Assembly (NCBI GenBank): GCA_036499395.1
Contig: DASYDW010000019.1
Span: 124,001-188,000, forward strand
Length of the DNA: 64,000 nucleotides
Direction: 5' to 3'
Origin: Pirellulales bacterium
GTDB lineage: Bacteria; Planctomycetota; Planctomycetia; Pirellulales; JACPPG01
In this document: piece after piece, positions 35,437 to 44,182 of the stretch
Layout: each line of letters begins with the position of its first letter
Position numbering within the stretch: the stretch's first letter is position 1
The notes under the pieces: model-generated
What the model was told of the DNA's origin: nothing
What the model saw: the letters and a program-made list of their open reading frames with translations, nothing else
The model's database searches: none
Program-made: the position numbers and the translations under genes

Positions 35437-35655
35437 CTAGCGCGCGGAAGATTTCGCCGTGCTCATTTCGACGGTGATTCCGTCGGATAGCAGCGATTGC
35501 TGGATGCGCTCGAAGATCTCGCCGCGATGCACGGTGACGGCGTCGGGGGCGTCGATGCCGATGCGGACTCGATGTCGAGAGAGCTGAACCACGGTAATCG
35601 TTACCGTTTCGCCAATCCGGATGGCTTGCCCGGTTTTTCTGGTCAGCACGAGCAT
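35437..35655 (-). CDS. csrA: Carbon storage regulator (mRNA-binding protein)
   Basis: 72 aa dimeric RNA-binding regulator that blocks or stabilises target mRNAs at GGA sites. Family sequence throughout: 'MLVLTRKTGQAIRIGE', 'ITVVQLSRHRVRIGIDAP', 'VTVHRGEIFERIQ'. The ATG at 35655 is preceded by a strong gggagg ribosome binding site (within 35659-35666). Length is usual. The GGA-rich leader could allow self-regulation, as known for the family. No flagellar gene is nearby. Confidence 0.96.
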   Translation of the reverse strand: MLVLTRKTGQAIRIGETVTITVVQLSRHRVRIGIDAPDAVTVHRGEIFERIQQSLLSDGITVEMSTAKSSAR

Positions 35656-36129
35656 GGTCTCCTCCCTACGGAAAAAATGACAGGGACCACCGGCGAGTCA
35701 TGCGCCGTGCTGGCACTCTATCGAAGCCGCGTGAGCGGATGGTGAGCGCCGGACCAGGATTGCGTGAAAGAAAGCTGCTTCAGGGGGCGTCATGCGCGGC
35801 GAGCCGGATTTTGTACCTCCCGGGGCCGAGTGTTACGGGCAGGTTCTTCCACGCGTTTCCAGGAAAACCGCTCGAACCGTAGCCCTTTGCAGTCCGGCTT
35901 GCCGTATCAACGACGGCCGTTCACCCACCCTGCGGTCGGCCCGAAATAGTTGCCAGCCGATGGGCGTGCGGGTAGCCTACGGGGAAGCCGATTGTCGGAG
36001 CCCCGGCCGTTTGCGAGCGGGAAACGCCCGAGGGTTCTTGAATCCGGCTTGCTCCTGCCGGCACGTATCGGTGCCGCACACGCCTGGGTCCTGCCGTCCG
36101 CCCCACCAGAAAATACGAAAGGCCTCGCC
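35656..36129. other. Long leader between csrA and oxidoreductase
   Basis: 474 bp. Divergent promoters expected. An open frame on the plus strand runs in frame into the oxidoreductase but its translation is low-quality. A segment near 36033-36050 (gggttcttgaatccggc) looks like a tRNA T-arm by chance; no acceptor stem exists. I see nothing else. Confidence 0.4.
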
Positions 36130-37590
36130 ATGTCGAGTTCGACTCGCCGTACGTTTTTGAAGCAGTCGCTGGTTGCCGCCGGAGGCATGTCCACCTTCGC
36201 CATGGCCGGCAGACGGTCGGCAGCGCGCGACCTGGGGCCGAACGACACCATCCGCATCGCGATCGCCGGGCTGAACGGCCGTGGCCGCGAGCACGTTAAG
36301 CAGTTTTCGAACATGAAGGGGGTCGAGATCGTGTACCTGGTCGATCCGGACGAACGTGCTTTCGGCACGCGGATCCCCGGCTCGCCGATCCCGGTCGACA
36401 CGATCAAGGAAAAGACCGGCGTCACGCCGAAGCTGGTCAAAGACATTCGCGAGGTGCTCGACGATCCGAATGTCGATGCCATCACGATCGCAGCGCCCAA
36501 CCATTGGCATTCGCTGATGACGATTTGGGGCTGCCAAGCCGGCAAGGATGTGTACGTCGAAAAACCGGTCAGCCACAACATTCATGAAGGGCGGATCGCG
36601 GTCGAAACAGCGCGCAAGCACAATCGCATCGTGCAACACGGCACGCAAAGCCGTTCGAGCAACGGTTGGGCCGGCGCCGTGGACTTCATTAAGAGCGGCG
36701 CCGCGGGCAAGCTCTTGGTATCGCGCGGCCTGTGCTACAAGGGACGCGGCAGCATCAAGACTCAGCAGCCGTCGGATCCGCCGCCGCAATTGGACTTCAA
36801 CCTATGGCTCGGCCCCGCGCCCCAACAGGCGTATCACAAGAACCTGGTGCCGTACAACTGGCACTGGTTCTGGGACACCGGCAACGGCGACATCGGCAAC
36901 CAGGGCGTTCATCAGATGGATATCGCCCGCTGGGGTATTCCCGGTGCCACGCTGCCGAAGAGCGTCGTCAGCCTGGGCGGTCGCTTCGGTTACGAAGATC
37001 AAGGACAGACGCCGAATTCGCAGATCTCGGTCATGGACTTCGGCGATACGCAGTTGATCTTCGAGGTGCGCGGCCTGCGTACGCCCGACTTCCACGGCGA
37101 GAAGGTCGGCAACTTCTTCCATTGCGAAGGGGGCCTGGTGACCGAAGGGAAGTTCTATCCCAAGGACAGCACCGAAGCACAGCCGATCGCTAGCGCGCCG
37201 CGCGGCCCCGGCGGCGGCCACTTCCAGAACTTCATCGAGGCGGTGCGCAGCCGGCAACAGTCCGACCTGAACGCCGACATCCTGGAAGGGCATTACTCCA
37301 GCGCCCTGTGCCATTTGGCGAACATGTCGTATCGGTTGGGCGAAGAGACTCCCTTCGTGCCGCAGACCAAATCGTTCGGCGACAATGCCGAGGCGTACGA
37401 GACCTTGGCGCGGATGGAAGAGTACCTCGGCAAGACCAACTCGATCCCGCTCGAAGGGCTCAAGTATCGGCTAGGCCGCAAGCTCACCGTGGACGGGCCG
37501 AACGAGACGATCACCGGAGACGAGGACGCCGTAGCACTGCTGACACGCAACTACCGAGCACCGTTTACCGTGCCCGACAAGGTCGCCTAA
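36130..37590 (+). CDS. Tat-exported Gfo/Idh/MocA-family oxidoreductase
   Basis: 486 aa from ATG 36130 (gaaagg about 8 bp upstream). Twin-arginine signal 'STRRTFLKQSLVAAGGM'. Rossmann motif 'RIAIAGLNGRGREHVKQF', then 'DAITIAAPNHWHSLMTI' and 'DVYVEKPVSHNIHEGR' with the EKP motif intact. The C-terminal half has 'WFWDTGNGDIGNQGVHQMD', typical of the planctomycete exported branch. Probably acts on sugar-derived substrates in the periplasm. Only distantly like the member at 1568-2923. Single gene followed by a repeat region. Confidence 0.92.
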   Translation: MSSSTRRTFLKQSLVAAGGMSTFAMAGRRSAARDLGPNDTIRIAIAGLNGRGREHVKQFSNMKGVEIVYLVDPDERAFGTRIPGSPIPVDTIKEKTGVTPKLVKDIREVLDDPNVDAITIAAPNHWHSLMTIWGCQAGKDVYVEKPVSHNIHEGRIAVETARKHNRIVQHGTQSRSSNGWAGAVDFIKSGAAGKLLVSRGLCYKGRGSIKTQQPSDPPPQLDFNLWLGPAPQQAYHKNLVPYNWHWFWDTGNGDIGNQGVHQMDIARWGIPGATLPKSVVSLGGRFGYEDQGQTPNSQISVMDFGDTQLIFEVRGLRTPDFHGEKVGNFFHCEGGLVTEGKFYPKDSTEAQPIASAPRGPGGGHFQNFIEAVRSRQQSDLNADILEGHYSSALCHLANMSYRLGEETPFVPQTKSFGDNAEAYETLARMEEYLGKTNSIPLEGLKYRLGRKLTVDGPNETITGDEDAVALLTRNYRAPFTVPDKVA

Positions 37591-37676
37591 GCGGCCAGAG
37601 CGTGTCATCCATTCTCACCAAAAAACCTCTGTGACTTCTGTGTGCTCGGTGGCTGAATCCCTTAGTTCTGGAATTT

Positions 37677-37882
37677 GCCACCGAGGGCACAGAGATCGCC
37701 GAGGTTCTTCAATCTGCGTCCATCCGCGCAATCTGCGGATCGATCATGTATTCGTTTCGACGAATGCAGGACGCAAAGAATCCATCCGCAGATGACACAG
37801 ATTTCGCAGATTGGTGGACGCGCGCTGGTAGCCGCACATTGTATTTCAAGAATCTCTGTGGCCTCGGTGCACTCGGTGGCTA
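37677..37882. repeat. Large imperfect inverted repeat
   Basis: Left arm from gccaccgagggcacagagat through aatctgcg...atctgcggat (to about 37741); right arm begins atccatccgcagatg (about 37780) and ends ctctgtgg..ctcggtggc. Arms match in inverted order over about 65 bp with gaps. A further half copy (ctctgtgacttctgtgtgctcggtggc) is at about 37627-37653. No coding capacity. It looks like a decayed non-autonomous repeat element. Confidence 0.65.
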
Positions 37883-37888
37883 ATTGCC

Positions 37889-40024
37889 TTAACCGGGCGC
37901 GGGCGGTTTCAAGCCGCGGCGGATGTCCTCGGCTTCGATCTCGGGCCGTTCGAGCATTTCGCCTGGCGGGCCGTCCAGGGCACGGGCCACGTCGTCGTCG
38001 GTCAAACGATAGACGAGGATCGAGTAGCCGATTTCGTCGTCCGGTTCGCGTTGGCGCAAGAAACTGGCCAACCGACTGAATCTCAGCATTTCGTACGCCC
38101 AGAAAACTTTGGCCCAGGTACTCTCGGGCGCTTCGCGCATTAGTTCGGCGAGCCCTGCCTGGGTGCCGGAGCGTGCTTGGAAGCTCTCGACTCGTTCGCG
38201 CAGTTGCTCGTACTGTTGCTGGTACGATTGATTCCACAGGCCCGAGTACGGGATCGCCACACACTGGAGCATCGTGGCGCTGATCAGATACGTGCCGCCG
38301 GTCAGCGGCCGCGGCACGGCAGGCTGCCAACGATCAGGATGTGACGGCAGCCGCACGGCCTCGATGCCATACAGCTCAGGCGGAGTGGGGCCGAAGTACG
38401 ACAGGTAAACCCGCTCGCGATTGGTCGCGTCCTGCGGATGCGCGTCGAGCCAAGATTTCAGCCCTTTGAGATCCTGCCCCCAATCGAGCGAGCTATCGAC
38501 CAGATGGCGGTATGCATTCCCAGGTCCACCGACTGCCAGATTGAAGTAGGCCAGATAGTTCGGCCAGGTCCAGATCGCTTCGAACGCGGTAAATGCGAGC
38601 GCCGCGGCGACAACGGCGCTCATCACAGGAGTCGATCGCGGGTTGGCGCGCTGGGGGGCGGGCGTTATCCACGTAACGGCAGCGCCGGCCAGAATAAAAA
38701 GCGGCGGATACACGGGCAGCAAATGCCGGTGCCCGATATTCAGATGACTGGCGAGCGCAACGCCCCAATACACGGCGAGCAGCACCAACAACGGCGCGAT
38801 CTCGTAGAGCAGCGCCAGGCGATTATCATTTGCTGAATCGGGGGCGCTTCCCGAATGACCACTGCGCAATTTGATCCCTATCGCACCTGCGGCGGACACC
38901 AGAAGCACAAACAGCCCCAGCGGCGTCTTCGTGGCAAAACAATACGGAAAGAAGGCGAGCCAGCCGCCGCGGCGCACCTCCCCGTTCAGGAACGCATTGC
39001 GATCGGACGCCAGGTGCAAGGTATGGCTGAAGCCGAACAAGTACGCCTCGGGCAGCAGACGATGCTCGCGCGCAAAACCAATGCCCGCGTCGGTCCTTGC
39101 CGAGCCGGTGGCAACGTCCTGCCAGGGGACTTGCTCGTCCGGCTGCGCGATCGCCGGATTGAGAAGTGAATAGCGGAAGCCGAAGGCCGTCCAAATCGAA
39201 AAGGCGACCATTAGCACAAGCACCGCGACGACCGCGCTATAGAGGGCCAGGAGCCGGCCCTTCCCAGATACCTCCCAGGTGCGACCAAGCTGCACAAGCG
39301 AAGGGGCGCGATGGCAAAGTCGCACAACCAAAAGCGCCGCGCCCATCGGTACGATCGTCGGCGCCGAGAATTTCGACAAGAACAAACCCGACAGTGCCAG
39401 CCAGGCCGCGACCAGCGTGCCGGCCGACACGCGTTTCAGCAGTAACCACCACGCCCCGACCGCGGCGGTGAAAAACAATGCCGTGGCCATGTCCGAGGTG
39501 ATCAAGAAGCCGTGGGCGAGCATCGTCGGCGAAAAGACGAACAGCGCCAGGCTAAACAAACCGGCCCCAGGGCCGAACAAGGCTCGCGACCAGGCATAGA
39601 CGATCAATGCCAGCCCCACGGCCAAGAGCGCCGTCATCACGCGCCCCTGTACCAGCAGGCGATCGACGTCATTGCCCGAGCGAAAGAACAACAGCTCGGC
39701 GAAATCCCATTCGTGCAGCGTGCGCCACGACGGGTCTTCGAGCGATGGGAACCGAGAGCCCCCTAGCCAGGCGGGCAGGGCGCACCATCGTTGCGGCAGA
39801 TGCCCACTCTCGGGCAGGATCCGGTAATCATGCGTGGTCCAATCGCTGATGCCGCCGGTGAGATGAATCGGTTCGTCGTACGCAGGCGACTTCTGCCCGA
39901 TGGCGCTCAGTCCCAAGATTAGGAACAAAGCCAACAGCGCACCGACCGCTAAAGCCGTCGGCAGCGAAAAGCGTGCGGGCACGGGCGAGGCGGGATTGCG
40001 TTTCGATGTTGCCCGCGAATTCAC
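37889..40024 (-). CDS. Integral membrane glycosyltransferase (PMT/ArnT-like, GT39/83 type)
   Basis: 711 aa from a GTG at 40024 with gcgagg upstream; the open frame goes back to an ATG at 40108 but the added residues look random. About ten hydrophobic helices cover residues 20-450. The first periplasmic loop has 'SPAYDEPIHLTGG', with the acidic pair used by polyprenyl-phosphate-sugar-dependent transferases. A soluble C-terminal domain follows (about 490-711) including 'SLDWGQDLKGLKSWLDAHP'. It would transfer a sugar from a lipid carrier to protein or lipid on the outer face. The acceptor is unknown. A GT4 enzyme is next upstream. Confidence 0.82.
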   Translation of the reverse strand: MNSRATSKRNPASPVPARFSLPTALAVGALLALFLILGLSAIGQKSPAYDEPIHLTGGISDWTTHDYRILPESGHLPQRWCALPAWLGGSRFPSLEDPSWRTLHEWDFAELLFFRSGNDVDRLLVQGRVMTALLAVGLALIVYAWSRALFGPGAGLFSLALFVFSPTMLAHGFLITSDMATALFFTAAVGAWWLLLKRVSAGTLVAAWLALSGLFLSKFSAPTIVPMGAALLVVRLCHRAPSLVQLGRTWEVSGKGRLLALYSAVVAVLVLMVAFSIWTAFGFRYSLLNPAIAQPDEQVPWQDVATGSARTDAGIGFAREHRLLPEAYLFGFSHTLHLASDRNAFLNGEVRRGGWLAFFPYCFATKTPLGLFVLLVSAAGAIGIKLRSGHSGSAPDSANDNRLALLYEIAPLLVLLAVYWGVALASHLNIGHRHLLPVYPPLFILAGAAVTWITPAPQRANPRSTPVMSAVVAAALAFTAFEAIWTWPNYLAYFNLAVGGPGNAYRHLVDSSLDWGQDLKGLKSWLDAHPQDATNRERVYLSYFGPTPPELYGIEAVRLPSHPDRWQPAVPRPLTGGTYLISATMLQCVAIPYSGLWNQSYQQQYEQLRERVESFQARSGTQAGLAELMREAPESTWAKVFWAYEMLRFSRLASFLRQREPDDEIGYSILVYRLTDDDVARALDGPPGEMLERPEIEAEDIRRGLKPPAPG

Positions 40025-40201
40025 GCCCAACCTCGCTGGCGATTTCCCGTGACGCGTCTTACACCAGACGCACGGCCCTGCTCGTAAAAACAATCGTCGC
40101 CTGCCCATCGCGGCGGCACAAGATGCGAGCGCCGTGGGATTCCGATCCGGTTGCCACGATCGCGGGTTACCCGATCGCTTCTCAGGAACAGTCGCGCCGG
40201 C

Positions 40202-41434
40202 CTAGCGACGTGCGAACTCGGCATCAGACCGCGAGGGCATGATCGTTGACTGCCGGGCCATCGCCTGTGGAACGGACTTGATCGAGCGCGATTCCGAGAC
40301 GCCTCCGCCGCGCAGGCGGGAGTAGAGGTCGAGATGCTGCCGGGCGATGTGTCGCCAGTCGAATTCTTGCACGATCTGCGCGGCGTTACGGCCGTAACCG
40401 TGCGTGACCGATTCATCGGATAGTAATTCCGCGAGCGCGGCGGCGAGTGCCGTTGGGGATTCCGGCGGCACGAGCAAACCCGTCTGATCCGGCGTGACCA
40501 GGTCCGCCAGGCCAGGGATCATCGTGCCGACGACTGGCTTGCCGGCGGCGAAGCTTTCGAGCACGACCAGCGGAAACGCCTCCCAGGTGCGCGACGGAAT
40601 CACGGTAAAGCGGCAGTTCTGCAACAACCAGACCTTGGCGGCGCCACTGACAGCGCCGACGAAATGGACGCGTCCCGCGAGGCCTAGCTGCGCACATTGC
40701 GCGGCAAGCGCCGTGCGTTCGTCGCCATCGCCGGCGATCACTAGCGGCGTGGACAAGTGTGGCGGCAGTTGCGCCAGGGCATCGACCAGCACGTCAACCC
40801 CTTTGCGACGATTCAATCGCCCGAGGAACAGGATGTACTCGCCGGCCGGAATCGCTGACGACAACTGTTCGGGCCGGGCTAGCGTCTGGGCAAACGGCGC
40901 GAGATCGACGCCATTCGGGATGGCTTCGATCGTAGTCGCGGTCGGACAAAGCCGCTGGTACCCCGCGGTCGTAAATTTGCTGATCGAGATCAGGGCATCG
41001 GCCGCGGCCAGGCTGCGCTCATACCGAGCAGGGATGCCGGGCTTGGCCAGGCGTCGCCCGGCGGCATGCACGTCACCGCCGTGGCTGGTAATCACCAGCG
41101 GCACGCCGAACTCGTCCCGGCACAGCGACGCCAGGTAGGCGCACGGATAAATCGAGTGGCAGTGCAACACATCGAACGCATGGCGACGAAACGCGCGTCG
41201 CAGAAAGGTCGCATACCATTCGACAAAGTAGCGCGTCGAAACAAAACGCGGATGCCGCAGCACCGGGTAGGGCAACTGCGCATCGTGCGCGGCGACGCGG
41301 CGGCGTTTGGGCGGCGGCGCCAGCACCAGTGGTTCGTGTCCCAGCGCAAGGAACTGCCGCGCCAGGGCGTCAATCACCAGCTCCTGGCCACCCAGCTTCG
41401 GCAGGGCCGTTTCGGTGTAAAAGCAGATCCGCAT
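40202..41434 (-). CDS. Glycosyltransferase family 4 (GT-B)
   Basis: 410 aa from ATG 41434. Nucleotide-sugar-dependent cytoplasmic transferase. N-terminal domain 'MRICFYTETALPKLGGQE' with the Gly-rich acceptor loop; 'VITSHGGDVHAAG'; C-terminal domain 'YILFLGRLNRRKGVDVLVDA' and the donor site 'PSRTWEAFPLVVLESFAAG' with the EX7E pair (Glu in 'WEAF' and 'LES'). About 30 Ser-rich residues end the protein. It lies 177 bp upstream of the membrane glycosyltransferase on the same strand; the pair may work in one surface-glycan pathway. Confidence 0.92.
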   Translation of the reverse strand: MRICFYTETALPKLGGQELVIDALARQFLALGHEPLVLAPPPKRRRVAAHDAQLPYPVLRHPRFVSTRYFVEWYATFLRRAFRRHAFDVLHCHSIYPCAYLASLCRDEFGVPLVITSHGGDVHAAGRRLAKPGIPARYERSLAAADALISISKFTTAGYQRLCPTATTIEAIPNGVDLAPFAQTLARPEQLSSAIPAGEYILFLGRLNRRKGVDVLVDALAQLPPHLSTPLVIAGDGDERTALAAQCAQLGLAGRVHFVGAVSGAAKVWLLQNCRFTVIPSRTWEAFPLVVLESFAAGKPVVGTMIPGLADLVTPDQTGLLVPPESPTALAAALAELLSDESVTHGYGRNAAQIVQEFDWRHIARQHLDLYSRLRGGGVSESRSIKSVPQAMARQSTIMPSRSDAEFARR

Positions 41435-41608
41435 CCAGAAAGACTCCGCGCGAAATCGTCAGGTCCGTGCGGCGTCGATCATCCGGCACGGCCATGCTCC
41501 CGAACGGCGCGCAGCGGTCGCTGCGACCGTCAGGGCCGCCAGATGATAGCCGGGCCTGGTATTTTGCGGAATGGCAAACAGCTTGCGCGGGCTGCGACAG
41601 CTGATAGC

Positions 41609-43102
41609 TCAGACCTCGCCGAAAATACGGTGCGCTAGATACACGCACTCGAGCGTCCGATCGGCGCTGATGGCGTTAGACAGCCGCCGCCGAGAGCCGG
41701 TAACCAGCTCCGGATCTTCGTCAATCAGTTCTGCGATGTCGGAAGGCGCAATGGCCTCTTCGCAGCAGAAACTCAGAAGCGCGTGGCGAAACTTTTGGTA
41801 TTTATACCAGGGGCTTTCGTAGACGAAGTTCCGAGCCACCATCGCCAGGCCGGAACGCGATGTATCCAGCTCGGGCAAATCGCAATGACATCCGACCTGA
41901 TAGAGGGTGTTGCTGACGCGGGCGGCCAGAAGAGGCGACGCCGTGGCCAGTGCGTCGAGGACTTTGAGCGCGCTATTGGGAGATTCGACGATCCGCGCAG
42001 CGAGTTGACGCGCATCCTGCTCCAGCTCGGCCGCCGGGAAAAGTACGGATGCCTGAACAAAGTCGAGGATGTGCGGCGCGATACTGGACGTCCAGGGGGA
42101 ACTTTTAATGCGATAAAGTCCGCGCCATGTACGGGCATCGCGCAGCAATCTTTCGCTTTCGTCAAAGGTCGTTTCGAGCCGCGAGTGCAAATGGTGGGCG
42201 CCGTTGAGTTGACGACTCAGCGTCTGGACAAAGTCGGCATGCGGCTCGCGTTTGTCCCATGCGGCATGCTCGATCGCACGAAAGAGTAAGTTGGCCCAGA
42301 TCAACTCGTCGACGGCCAGGATGCGCGCGGCCGAGGACTCGATGTCGCGCGTCATGGTCTCCACGCATAAGGATGGGCGGGTTGTCTGACCGTGGCCCAG
42401 ACGCTGGCAAGCACGCCAACGGCAATCGAGTAGGTCCGCGATGTCGCGCGGGTCGGAGAGCGCGAGCACAAGTTGCTCGACAGGCTCCAGCAGGGCCTCC
42501 TGCGGCGAGGCCTGCAGGCGTTGACGAAATATCGCCCCCAATCGCGACGACAGCCCGTGAACGCGCAATCCCTGTGTTAACCAATCGAGCGCGGTGCGAG
42601 CCGGCGAGGCCTGCGGATAGGTGAACGCCAGCCAGTACAGACGCAGATACGCCTCTTCGGGTTGATCCCCGGCCAGGACACGTCTCGAGATGTCCGCGTA
42701 CGCGCTATCGACATTGCCGGCCAGGGCTTCCTTCCAGGCGCTCTCGAAGGGATCGGCTGGGATAATCCTCTCTGACGTTGGCGCTACTGGTCCGGGATCA
42801 GTCGGGGCCGAATCGTTATTCGGCGTAGACGTAACGGTAATCTGTGCGGTTGGCGGGACGTCGAACGAAATCGAAACGTGACCTTGGTCAATGATCCAAT
42901 TCTGCCCAGTGGCGAGCCTTTGAAGTGCTTCGTAGGCGTCGCGCAGGCGTCGGAATTCCTTGGGATAGTGCTCCGGCTTGTAAATCTTGATGAGCCGTAC
43001 GTAAGCTCGCTTCACCTCGCGCGCGTCGGCGCCCGGCTTGACCCCCAACAATTGACGGGGATCACGCGGCCATTCACGCATGTCTTCCGGTAACGGCTTC
43101 AC
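41609..43102 (-). CDS. J-domain-like protein lacking HPD
   Basis: 497 aa from GTG 43102 (agga about 9 bp upstream; ATG 43081 is an alternative). Residues about 12-65 look like a J-domain: 'DPRQLLGVKPGADAREVKRAY' then helix III 'FRRLRDAYEALQRL'. The loop that should read HPD reads 'KIYKPEHYPKE', so the Hsp70-activating triad is absent. After an acidic linker (70-125) comes a long helical region, possibly repeat-based ('LYWLAFTYPQASPARTALDW'). It ends an operon behind an Hsp70 and a membrane protein, only 6 bp after the latter. Probably a modified co-chaperone or scaffold. Confidence 0.75.
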   Translation of the reverse strand: MKPLPEDMREWPRDPRQLLGVKPGADAREVKRAYVRLIKIYKPEHYPKEFRRLRDAYEALQRLATGQNWIIDQGHVSISFDVPPTAQITVTSTPNNDSAPTDPGPVAPTSERIIPADPFESAWKEALAGNVDSAYADISRRVLAGDQPEEAYLRLYWLAFTYPQASPARTALDWLTQGLRVHGLSSRLGAIFRQRLQASPQEALLEPVEQLVLALSDPRDIADLLDCRWRACQRLGHGQTTRPSLCVETMTRDIESSAARILAVDELIWANLLFRAIEHAAWDKREPHADFVQTLSRQLNGAHHLHSRLETTFDESERLLRDARTWRGLYRIKSSPWTSSIAPHILDFVQASVLFPAAELEQDARQLAARIVESPNSALKVLDALATASPLLAARVSNTLYQVGCHCDLPELDTSRSGLAMVARNFVYESPWYKYQKFRHALLSFCCEEAIAPSDIAELIDEDPELVTGSRRRLSNAISADRTLECVYLAHRIFGEV

Positions 43103-43108
43103 GCTGCG

Positions 43109-44182
43109 TTATTCCTGTTTGCCATTGCGATCGGGAACCAAGATGTGCAACCGATTGGCGTCCTTCAAATTGCGCTCGCGGCGATGGCGACGTTCGAACG
43201 CCGATTGGCGGCGGCGCTCGAAGTCGCTCAGCGATTCATTCGGATTCGGCAGCGGCTGAGGAGCAAGCCCCTGCTGTTTGCGCTCTTGCGACCCCTCATA
43301 TAGACGCTGAATTATTTCTTTCGCCACTTCGACCTTATCCCGATTGACGGCGCTTGGCACGGTGTACATCGGCACGGGATTTATGGGAGGAGGGCTAGGT
43401 TTGCGCGATTCGACAAACCACCCCAAGGGCAACGCAAGCAGCATGAATGCGCCGAACAGCAAGGGAAACGTGCTGCGGCGTAGCTTGGCGACAGCCGCTC
43501 CCCCTCGGCGATTGCGGCGTGCCTCGGCGATTCTCTGCCGACGAAGCCGCCTGCGCGATGGCCGCGTAGCAAGGTAGTTGACGTAACGCGGATCGCACGC
43601 TGCGATATCCGAATAGTCGTCCCGCAGCTGCACCGCCGCGGTGCGCCACCGCACGACTTCGCCCGAGAGAGTCGCCAGGTTTGCTTGTCGGCGGATGGCG
43701 CGCTCGGCCGGTGGCAAGGTCCCGGCGGCCAACAGTTCGTCGGCCAACGCCCGTGCATCACTTTGCGCATCGGGGAACTGGTCGATCGGCGTGGCCAGCG
43801 ACGACGCCACGCGATCGACGCGGGCCAGCAACGTCGGAATCCCTGCACACTTTCTGGTCAGTACCAGGCGGCGTTCGCGCCGCTCTGCTGGCGAAAGCCC
43901 GCGCGACTCCTGGGCGAACTTTTCGAGTTCTGCTTGCAAGGCCGACGTTAGGAAACGCTGCGCGGCGCGTGGCAATGCCGCGAAGTCCTGTACGGACGCG
44001 TCGTCGGCAGTCAGCAGTGCGAGGGCATAGCGCGATTCCGCCGTCGGCAGGAATTCTGCGGCATCCAGCCGATTCAAGAACGCCCGGCGCGCTTCGTCCG
44101 GCGTGTGCCCCTCAGGCAGGGACAACTCACCGCGTGCCCAGCGTCGCAACAGATCGACGGTCTCGACAGATAGCTCAGGCAT
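43109..44182 (-). CDS. Membrane protein of the Hsp70 operon
   Basis: 357 aa. ATG 44182 is chosen because ggagg lies 6 bp upstream, inside the end of the Hsp70 gene; the ATG at 44188 would abut that site. The two genes overlap by 8 bp, a sign of translational coupling. Residues 1-230 are helical and charged, a basic cluster ('RRRLRRQRIAEARRNRRGG') precedes one membrane helix (about 238-258, 'FPLLFGAFMLLALPLGWFV'), and a Pro-rich then highly charged tail follows. Not a recognised family. It could fix the chaperone to the membrane. Confidence 0.72.
   Translation of the reverse strand: MPELSVETVDLLRRWARGELSLPEGHTPDEARRAFLNRLDAAEFLPTAESRYALALLTADDASVQDFAALPRAAQRFLTSALQAELEKFAQESRGLSPAERRERRLVLTRKCAGIPTLLARVDRVASSLATPIDQFPDAQSDARALADELLAAGTLPPAERAIRRQANLATLSGEVVRWRTAAVQLRDDYSDIAACDPRYVNYLATRPSRRRLRRQRIAEARRNRRGGAAVAKLRRSTFPLLFGAFMLLALPLGWFVESRKPSPPPINPVPMYTVPSAVNRDKVEVAKEIIQRLYEGSQERKQQGLAPQPLPNPNESLSDFERRRQSAFERRHRRERNLKDANRLHILVPDRNGKQE

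Noticed and set aside
36033..36050. tRNA T-arm-like sequence
   Set aside because: No matching tRNA body upstream.
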